Below are positions 1 to 5,112 of a stretch of DNA of 5,112 bases, piece by piece. The DNA is taken from positions 1-5,112 of the forward strand of contig CALLHZ010000106.1 of the NCBI GenBank assembly GCA_938009115.1, read 5' to 3'. The translations under genes and the position numbers were made by a program. The notes under the pieces were generated by a model. It made no database searches. It saw nothing but the letters and a program-made list of their open reading frames with translations, and was not told where the DNA came from. Every line of letters starts with the position of its first letter. The stretch's first letter is position 1. The DNA is from an uncultured Clostridia bacterium (GTDB lineage: Bacteria > Bacillota > Clostridia > Peptostreptococcales > Anaerovoracaceae).

Positions 1-47
1 GACCACCGAGATCTACACTCTTTCCCTACACGACGCTCTTCCGATCT
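1..47 (+). other. Illumina TruSeq/P5 sequencing adapter (contamination)
   Basis: These 47 bases match, from recall, the 3' portion of the Illumina universal adapter. They include the flow-cell part (ACCGAGATCTACAC) and end with the read-1 primer site CTCTTCCGATCT. Only the first 11 nt of the 58-nt adapter are missing. The sequence is synthetic and was left at the contig end by incomplete trimming. Genomic sequence starts at about position 48, where the smc reading frame begins to make sense as protein. The smc frame has no stop in the adapter, so gene callers will run through it. Confidence 0.97.
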
Positions 48-2234
48 GACCGCACAGTCTTTTTCGGCTTCTCTCAAAGAGTTCTCCGCAGTACGAAGCT
101 GACCGGCAATATGCGCGCCTTCTTCTCTGGTACGTTCCAGCGCCTCTTGAGCCTGCGCGATCTCCTCTTCGATGGCCTTGATCTTGTCGCCAAGTTCCAG
201 GATCTCTGCCTTTCTGGACAGGATGTTTCCTGTGTTGCTCTTGAGGCTGCCGCCTGTGATCGCCCCCGCCGGGTTGATGATGTCACCCTGCAGCGTAACG
301 AACCGGAAAGAACCCTCCGACATTTTGGACATTGCTGTCGCACTTTCCAGATCCCGGCACAAGATGATGCGCCCCAAAAGATAATCCAGGGTCTTCTCCG
401 CGCCGCCGGCACAGACCACCTGTTCCGACGCCAGGCCCAGAAAGCCCTTGGCATTCTGTAGCCGGTCCGGAACGGAGGTTCGCCCGGCCCGGATGCTTTC
501 CAGCGGCAAAAATGTCAGCCGTCCTGCCTGATGTGTTTTCAAAAGTCCGATCGCCTCTTGGGCGCAGGCATCATCCCGGCAGACGATATTTTGGAGCGAC
601 GCGCCCAGAGCAGTCTCCACGGCGATCTCCATCCCTTTCGGGGCCTGCAGGAGCTCGCCCACGACACCGATGATACCCGGCAGCTTTCGGCGCATAATAA
701 ACTGAACGCTACCGCTGTACCCTTCATAAGCGCTCTCCAATTCTTCCAGCAGCTTCTTTCGGGTATTCATGCGCCCTGCGGCCAGCGTGTGCTCGCCGAG
801 GTCTCTGCCCAATTGATTTTCCCTGGCCGAAAGATCCTTCTGCGTCCCAAGAAGCGACCGGATCTCCTCCTCAAGCCGGGTGACCTCCCGAAGCTTTTCG
901 CTCCGCTGGCTGCGGGCATGCTCCAGTTCGGCAGCGTAAGCGACATCGCTTTTCTCCGACAGGCTGCCCTCCGATTCCAGCTGCGCCGCTCTTTTAGTAA
1001 GCATGCCCCGAAGGCTGAGCATGCTGTCGATCTCAGCCTGGCCGGCCGCCCTTTTTCCAGTCAGCTCGAACAGCCGGTCCTTTTGGCCCTGTAAAAACTC
1101 TTCTTTTGCGTGCAGTTCAGCGGACACAGCCCGAAGGATCTGTTCTTTCTCGCCTAAAGCAAGACGGCACCCTTCATTTTCCTTATACACTTCGTCCCGG
1201 GCAGACTGCAGCTCCGCCTTGTTGGCTTCTTCCCGCCGCAATTTTTCGTCCAGCGCAAGGCTTTCGCCCTCCAGACGGTCCAATTCCCGGGATAGAGAAA
1301 TGATCCGCTCCCGGCTCACCTCTTTCCGGTTGGAAATTTCGTGGATCTCTTCCGAAAGCGCAGTCAAGGTATCCCGAAGACCATCTGTTTGCTCTTCCAG
1401 GTCCTGGGCAGCTTTTCTCTTTTGACGCAATTGAGTTTCCAGAAGTTCCCTGTCGGACTTTTGGCTTGACACTGCTGTGTTCAGTTCCAAAAGCTCCTGC
1501 CGGATCGCCTCATTTTTGACCGCCACGGATTCGATGCTCTTGAGGGTGATATTGATCTCGATCTCTTTGTATTGATCCCGCAATACGAGGTATTCTTCAG
1601 CCCTTCGGCTGTCGTCAGCCAAGCCGTCGATCCGCCCCCGGATCTCGCCGATAATATCGTTAACCCGGGCCAGATTATCCGAAGCGTTCTCCAACCTCCG
1701 CTCGGATTCGGCCTTTTTGCTCCGGTATTTGACGATCCCTGCAGCTTCTTCGAAAATTTCCCGCCGGCTCTCCATTTTATTGCTGACGATGTCGGCAATT
1801 TTGCCCTGGCCGATGATGGAGTACCCCTCCACACCCATGCCGGTATCCATGATCAGCTCACGGATGTCTTTCAGTCTGCAGGGAGACCGGTTGATCTGAT
1901 ATTCGCTTTCGCCTGACCTGTACATGCGCCGGGTGATGGCCACTTCGGAAAAGTCGATGGCCAGCAAGCCGTCACTGTTGTCCAGGACGATGGTCACCTC
2001 AGCCATGCCTTTGGGCTTTCGGTTTTGGGTGCCTGCAAAGATCACCTCTTCCATCTTGCCGCCGCGGAGCATCTTGGGACTCTGCTCGCCCAGCACCCAG
2101 CGAATCGCGTCGGAAATATTGCTTTTCCCGCTGCCGTTTGGCCCTACGATACAGGTGATCCCATCGGTGAAATCGATGACCACCGGATCGGCAAAAGATT
2201 TGAACCCGTTCAATTCTATTCGCTTAAAAACCAT
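48..2234 (-). CDS. smc: Chromosome segregation protein SMC, 3' truncated (N-terminal head, coiled coil and hinge)
   Basis: SMC is the ATPase subunit of bacterial condensin (SMC-ScpAB), which extrudes DNA loops and organises the nucleoid behind replication origins. The window encodes 729 residues of a protein usually near 1,190. The N-terminal ABC head carries Walker A GPNGSGKSN at 31-39, the R-loop arginine in MLRGGK (R57), and a Q-loop GQGKI with Q143. A long coiled coil rich in E, K, R and L follows at roughly 165-500. The hinge spans about 518-665, preceded by YEGYSG (503-508) and closed by GDIINPAGAITGGS (650-663). The return coiled coil starts after 665. The C-terminal head (signature motif, Walker B) is lost because the contig ends in adapter, not because of a mutation. 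I spot-checked the frame in several places along the gene and found no shift. The start ATG (2234-2232) lies 3 nt after the rnc stop, with AAGAGG six nt upstream, inside rnc. The gene is probably translationally coupled to rnc. Confidence 0.96.
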
Positions 2235-2237
2235 CTT

Positions 2238-2930
2238 TTACCTCTTGGCCCTGATTTCTTCCAGCGCATTGCGCGCCGCTTCCTGCTCCGCTTCCTTCTT
2301 GTTGTGTCCCGTCCCGATACCCAACTGGATTTTTTCGGAAATGACCGAGGCCGTAAACACTTTTGCGTGATCCGGCCCTTCTTCGGAAAGGATCCGGTAT
2401 CGGGGCTCTCCGCTGCCCTGATGCTGCAGCCATTCCTGCAGCTCCGTTTTGTGGTCCATGAACAGCTTGCCGGACAGGGCGCTTTCGATGACGCTGTTCA
2501 GCAGCAGCCGCACAACAGCGGCTGCCGCCTCCATGCCGCCGTCCAGGTACACTGCGCCGATGACTGCTTCCAGAGCGTCGGCAACGATGGAAGAACGCTG
2601 GCGTCCTCCACCCATCTCTTCGCCGCGGCCAAGCTTGATGTACTGATTGATCCCCGAGGCTTTCCCTGCTGTGCTCAGGGACTTTTCGCAGACGATCAGC
2701 GCCCTCAGCCGGGTCAGATCCCCTTCTTCTTTTTCCTTATATTTCTCGAAAAGAAAAACGCTGATCACCGCATCCAGAACAGCATCGCCCAGAAATTCCA
2801 GCCGCTCGTTCCCGTTGGAGGGATCACCGGTCATTTCGTTGGCATAACTGCTGTGGGTCAGCGCTTTTTCCAATAGTCCCTGATCTGAAAAGCTGTATTG
2901 CAGGATCTCTTCCGCAGCTTTACTCTTCAT
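2238..2930 (-). CDS. rnc: Ribonuclease III
   Basis: Endoribonuclease that cuts double-stranded RNA in a Mg2+-dependent way. It separates 16S and 23S rRNA precursors and processes structured mRNAs in the cytoplasm. The 230-residue length is typical. The nuclease domain (about 1-150) contains the signature NERLEFLGDAVLD at 41-53. The four acidic catalytic residues are all visible: E45, D49, D118 and E121, the last two in ADALEAVIGAVYLD. A double-stranded RNA-binding domain follows (about 159-227), starting DHKTELQEWLQ and ending in the NKKEAEQEAARNAL helix. The start ATG at 2930 overlaps the plsX end by 11 nt. A GAAGGA element (complement of 2941-2946) lies 10 nt upstream, which suggests coupling to plsX translation. 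smc follows after 3 nt, and rnc-smc adjacency is a well-known bacterial arrangement. The gene appears intact. Confidence 0.98.
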   Translation of the reverse strand: MKSKAAEEILQYSFSDQGLLEKALTHSSYANEMTGDPSNGNERLEFLGDAVLDAVISVFLFEKYKEKEEGDLTRLRALIVCEKSLSTAGKASGINQYIKLGRGEEMGGGRQRSSIVADALEAVIGAVYLDGGMEAAAAVVRLLLNSVIESALSGKLFMDHKTELQEWLQHQGSGEPRYRILSEEGPDHAKVFTASVISEKIQLGIGTGHNKKEAEQEAARNALEEIRAKR

Positions 2931-3960
2931 CGTTCTCTGATCCTTCTTCTTCGGCGCCTGCCGCCTCCATCGCCTGCCGGATCTGGCCGGTCAGGTCGGC
3001 GGAAGCCACTAAAGCCGCTTTGATGACGGAATTGCGCACGGCAAGGGCTGTGGAGGATCCGTGCATCTTGATCACGAGGCCGCGGACACCCAAAATCGGA
3101 GCTCCGCCATAGGTCGAATAGTCAAACTCTTTCTTGAGTTCCCGAAGCTTTCCCGATAACATGGCCGCCCCCAGCTTGGCCATGGCGCCTTCGGTAAAAC
3201 GCCGTTTCACCGCTTTCAGGATGGTCCAGGCCATTCCCTCGGTCAACTTCAGGACCACATTGCCGGTAAAGCCGTCACAAACCAGAACATCTGCGGCGCC
3301 GGCTGGAATGTCCCGCCCCTCAACATTGCCGATGAAGTTCAATCCGCTCACCTTGAGGAGCTGATATGTTTCCTTGAGCTGCGCCGTCCCCTTGGATTCC
3401 TCGGCGCCGATATTGATCAGGCCCACTGTAGGAGATTCCACGCCAAAAGCGCTTTTCATATAAATGCTGCCCATGTGGGCAAAACCCAGCAGGTTGCTGG
3501 CCTTGCATTCGGCATTGGCGCCTGCGTCCACCAACAGTGAAAATGCCTTGTCCTGTCCGAGCAGCGGATAGATCGACACGATCGCCGGCCGCTCCACCCC
3601 CTTGATCCTGCCCAGGCGCAGCAATCCTGCAGCCATCAGGGCCCCGGTATTGCCGGCGGAAAGGGCTGCGTCCGCTTCGCCGCTTCGAACCAGCTCGATG
3701 GCGCGGACCATGGAAGAATCCGGCTTGCTGCGAACAGCACGGACCGGGCTGTCTGTATTTTCGATGACTTCCTGAGCATGAACGATACTGATCCGCCGGG
3801 CGTCATAGGATATGCCGCTGCGGGCCAGTTCATCGGTGATCTGCTGACGGTCGCCCACCAGGATCAGTTCTGCTTCCGTATGAACGCAAGCCTCCAGGCA
3901 GCCTTTGACGATTTCTGCGGGCGCGTGATCGCCTCCCATGGCATCGATGGCGATTTTCAT
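2920..3960 (-). CDS. plsX: Phosphate acyltransferase PlsX (acyl-ACP:phosphate acyltransferase)
   Basis: PlsX converts acyl-ACP and phosphate to acyl-phosphate. PlsY then uses this to acylate glycerol-3-phosphate in the first step of phospholipid synthesis; PlsX is a peripheral membrane enzyme. The 346 residues are slightly longer than the usual 330-340. Family motifs are in order: DAMGGDHAP (6-14), SAGNTGALMA (101-110), VDAGAN (144-149), LINIGAEESKG (181-191), CDGFTGNVVLK (228-238), YGGAPILG (284-291) and HGSS (300-303). The last dozen residues are highly acidic (AEEEGSENDEE), and part of this tail is encoded by the stretch shared with rnc. The start ATG at 3960 is supported by AGAGGA (complement of 3966-3971) 5 nt upstream and by the MKIAIDAMGGD N-terminus. 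It is the first gene of the predicted plsX-rnc-smc operon. No acpP gene lies between it and rnc. Confidence 0.98.
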   Translation of the reverse strand: MKIAIDAMGGDHAPAEIVKGCLEACVHTEAELILVGDRQQITDELARSGISYDARRISIVHAQEVIENTDSPVRAVRSKPDSSMVRAIELVRSGEADAALSAGNTGALMAAGLLRLGRIKGVERPAIVSIYPLLGQDKAFSLLVDAGANAECKASNLLGFAHMGSIYMKSAFGVESPTVGLINIGAEESKGTAQLKETYQLLKVSGLNFIGNVEGRDIPAGAADVLVCDGFTGNVVLKLTEGMAWTILKAVKRRFTEGAMAKLGAAMLSGKLRELKKEFDYSTYGGAPILGVRGLVIKMHGSSTALAVRNSVIKAALVASADLTGQIRQAMEAAGAEEEGSENDEE

Positions 3961-3965
3961 GTCGA

Positions 3966-3971
3966 TCCTCT
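3966..3971 (-). promoter_or_regulatory. Ribosome binding site of plsX
   Basis: The minus strand reads AGAGGA five nt before the plsX ATG. This Shine-Dalgarno match fixes the start at 3960. Confidence 0.8.
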
Positions 3972-3997
3972 TTCTCTGTCTGACAACATTTCACTGT

Positions 3998-4014
3998 GTT
4001 TTACAGGACAAAAC
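3998..4014. promoter_or_regulatory. Candidate operator: 17-bp inverted repeat at the plsX transcription start
   Basis: The minus strand reads GTTTTGTCCTGTAAAAC: 5-bp perfect arms GTTTT/AAAAC around a 7-nt centre. It sits immediately downstream of the predicted -10 box, at about +2 to +18, where a repressor could block initiation. FapR, the lipid regulator of plsX in Bacilli, uses a 17-bp palindrome of similar length and position, but the arms here do not match its consensus as I recall it; only the central CCTG is shared. Short AT arms can arise by chance. Confidence 0.25.
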
Positions 4015-4022
4015 TTCTTTAG

Positions 4023-4051
4023 ATTTTATCATGCACAGGGTCAAAAAGCAA
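4023..4051 (-). promoter_or_regulatory. Putative sigma-A promoter of plsX-rnc-smc
   Basis: On the minus strand, TTGCTT (complement of 4046-4051) stands 17 nt before TAAAAT (complement of 4023-4028). TAAAAT is a 5/6 match to the -10 consensus. A TG one base upstream gives an extended -10, TGATAAAAT, which compensates for the weak -35 (TTG only). The predicted start near 4016 leaves a leader of about 55 nt before plsX. The -35 lies in the T-tract of the upstream terminator, which fits a compact boundary between two units. Confidence 0.55.
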
Positions 4052-4054
4052 GAA

Positions 4055-4087
4055 ACGGCGGGCGCCTCCCCGGGATGCGCCCGCCGT
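4055..4087 (-). terminator. Intrinsic terminator after the GNAT gene
   Basis: A perfect 11-bp GC-rich stem, ACGGCGGGCGC (4055-4065) paired with GCGCCCGCCGT (4077-4087), has an 11-nt loop. On the minus strand it is followed by TTTCTTGCTTTTT, an interrupted U-tract. It begins 3 nt after the GNAT stop codon and should end the folC-GNAT transcript. On the plus strand there is only a poor T-run, so it acts mainly on the minus strand. Confidence 0.9.
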
Positions 4088-4090
4088 CTT

Positions 4091-4549
4091 TCATCGGGGA
4101 AAAATAAACTTCATCAGCTTCGGAAAGCAAGTCTTGTTGTACTGGGGACAAGAGGGACAATCGAAGAGTCCCTCAGGCACCTGATCCGCGGTGATGTATT
4201 CAAAGCCATGGGACTCAAAAAACAACGGCGCCCGGGCAACGATCCAGATCACATCGGTTCCCATGGCTTTGGCTTCTTTCATCACTAAAGCCAGAAGGCC
4301 GCTGGCCACGCCGGACCGCCGGTACTCCGGCTCCACGGCGATGCCGTTGATGATGATCCGGTCCATCCGCCGGGCCAAAGCCACGACGCCGACCAGTCGA
4401 CCCCGGGCGTCATCGTCATATACGGCGTATGCCTTCAACAGCAACGTATGGCCGCCGGTGAACTCATCCTCGGCAACCTCGATGTCGTTTCTCTCGAAAA
4501 CGTCCATCAACAGATCCGTGTCCTGCGTTTCTTCATACCTGAGCTTCAT
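4091..4549 (-). CDS. GNAT-family N-acetyltransferase with C-terminal three-cysteine motif
   Basis: A 152-residue GNAT-fold protein that probably transfers an acetyl group from acetyl-CoA to an amine; its substrate cannot be read from the sequence. Strand beta-4 and motif A are clear: INGIAVEPEYRRSGVASGLL (67-86), with the acetyl-CoA pyrophosphate loop RRSGVA at 77-82. Motif B-like APLFFESHGFEYI lies at 107-119. The tail holds the only cysteines, C131, C134 and C141 (CPSCPQYNKTC), followed by FPKLMKF. This could be a metal-binding or redox-sensitive element; that is inference. The frame is open upstream to 4624, but the ATG at 4549 is preferred. It has AAAGGAG five nt upstream, overlaps the folC stop as ATGA, and starts with a normal GNAT N-terminus (MKLRYEETQDTDLL). 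It is probably translationally coupled to folC and is followed by a strong terminator. Confidence 0.88.
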   Translation of the reverse strand: MKLRYEETQDTDLLMDVFERNDIEVAEDEFTGGHTLLLKAYAVYDDDARGRLVGVVALARRMDRIIINGIAVEPEYRRSGVASGLLALVMKEAKAMGTDVIWIVARAPLFFESHGFEYITADQVPEGLFDCPSCPQYNKTCFPKLMKFIFPR

Positions 4550-5112
4550 TTCTTCTCCTTTCCGGCCATGCATTGCTCCCGTATAGCGCTTACAAAGTAC
4601 AGTGAGCCGGCAAACAGAAAGCAATCATACTGGTCCTTGTGCCCCATCGCATAGTCCCAGGCATGAGCCGCGTCCCCCAGGAGCGCTGCGTGTCCGCCCA
4701 AGGACTCCAGGATCTCTAAAAGGTCCCGGTCGCTGGCTTTTCTTGGGTTTTCCGGCTCCGACAATGCGATATCTACGCCCAGAGACAATGCGCTGCTCAG
4801 CATTTTTGCCAACTCTTTATCCTTCAGTATTCCTAAAATGAGAAGCGTCCGTCTTCCCCTGATAAAAGATCTGATACTCCCGCAAAAGGCTTCCATGCCC
4901 TCAGCGTTATGAGCGCCGTCGATGATGACCAGCGGCTCGTCGCAAATCTTCTCCAGTCTTGCCGCATGTCTTGCGAAAGCCAGTCCGTTCAAAACGGCGT
5001 CCCGCTCCAGGATCACGCCGCACTCCCGTCTCAACACCTCCAGGGCGCACAGCGCAGTGGACGCGTTATCGATCTGATAACGACCTGCCAAGGACACAAA
5101 TACGTCATCATA
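4546..5112 (-). CDS. folC: Folylpolyglutamate synthase / dihydrofolate synthase, C-terminal part (5' end outside window)
   Basis: FolC is an ATP-dependent ligase of the Mur ligase family. It adds glutamate to dihydropteroate and/or extends the polyglutamate tail of folates in the cytoplasm. Only the last 188 residues are here, out of about 420-440. Visible are the end of the central domain (LAGRYQIDNASTALCAL, fragment residues 8-24) and the Mur-ligase C-terminal domain with its signature VIIDGAHNAEGM (62-73). Next come LLILGILKDKELAKML and the C-terminal FAGSLYFVSAIRE, which corresponds to the family's GSLY.v...R ending. The linker usually read as PGRLE is ARLE here (AARLEKI), a mild deviation. 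The GTG at 5097 is an internal valine codon, not a start: the frame is open to the window edge and the domain begins earlier. The stop TGA overlaps the GNAT ATG (ATGA). Confidence 0.93.
   Translation of the reverse strand, partial: YDDVFVSLAGRYQIDNASTALCALEVLRRECGVILERDAVLNGLAFARHAARLEKICDEPLVIIDGAHNAEGMEAFCGSIRSFIRGRRTLLILGILKDKELAKMLSSALSLGVDIALSEPENPRKASDRDLLEILESLGGHAALLGDAAHAWDYAMGHKDQYDCFLFAGSLYFVSAIREQCMAGKEKK
4555..4561 (-). promoter_or_regulatory. Ribosome binding site that sets the GNAT start
   Basis: The minus strand reads AAAGGAG, five nt before the ATG at 4549, within the last codons of folC. It decides between this start and upstream in-frame starts reaching to 4624, which would overlap folC by about 80 nt. 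Confidence 0.85.

Noticed and set aside
74..454. Minus-strand open frame of 126 codons, and a similar one at 1481-1834
   Set aside because: Both are out-of-frame shadows within smc. The smc frame is continuous through both and carries the conserved hinge and coiled-coil sequence.
531..1094. Open frame of 187 codons on the plus strand
   Set aside because: It is antisense to the SMC hinge and coiled coil, whose frame is verified by motifs. No ribosome binding site or family resemblance.
48..2234. smc as a real pseudogene or truncated SMC variant
   Set aside because: The break coincides exactly with adapter sequence, with no stop or frameshift, so the truncation is technical.
2025..2876. Open frame of 283 codons on the plus strand
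   Set aside because: It lies antisense to rnc and the start of smc, has no recognisable domain, and its composition is what a complement of GC-rich coding sequence gives. rnc on the other strand is unambiguous.
4091..4624. Longer GNAT start at 4624 (177 residues)
   Set aside because: The extra 25 residues are folC read in another frame. The ATG at 4549 has the ribosome binding site and the ATGA junction.
4546..5097. folC beginning at the GTG at 5097
   Set aside because: The frame continues upstream to the window edge, and a start here would remove the whole N-terminal ATP-binding domain.
1..5112. CRISPR array, mobile element, tRNA/rRNA or a novel defence or biosynthetic system
   Set aside because: No direct repeat series, transposase, integrase, attachment repeat or RNA-gene signature is seen. 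The genes are tightly packed housekeeping genes.

Overview
This is a piece of an ordinary bacterial chromosome, with every gene on the minus strand. It probably comes from Bacillota, Clostridia-like. The evidence is the plsX-rnc-smc gene order, strong AGGAG-type ribosome binding sites, a bacterial SMC with typical head and hinge motifs, and fairly GC-rich coding sequence. Species cannot be named from the window. Five genes are visible: folC (5' end outside the window), a GNAT acetyltransferase, plsX, rnc, and smc (3' end missing).

In the direction of transcription, from high to low coordinates: the C-terminal part of folC (5112-4546) is translationally coupled through an ATGA overlap to a GNAT gene with a three-cysteine tail (4549-4091). 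That unit ends at a strong intrinsic terminator (4055-4087). The T-tract of the terminator runs into a putative promoter (extended -10 at 4023-4031). Downstream, plsX (3960-2920) overlaps rnc (2930-2238) by 11 nt, and rnc is followed after 3 nt by smc (2234 down to 48). plsX, rnc and smc thus look like one operon joining phospholipid precursor synthesis, double-stranded RNA processing and chromosome condensation. The acpP gene often found between plsX and rnc in Clostridia is absent here.

Positions 1-47 are not genomic. They match the 3' 47 nt of the Illumina TruSeq universal/P5 adapter. The real sequence begins at about position 48, inside smc, whose C-terminal half is lost. The smc frame stays open through the adapter, so automatic annotation would add a false tail of about 15 residues.

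I found no mobile element, CRISPR array, RNA gene or convincing new system. The points worth a second look are the adapter, the cysteine-tailed GNAT coupled to folC, the missing acpP, and a small inverted repeat at the predicted transcription start of plsX.
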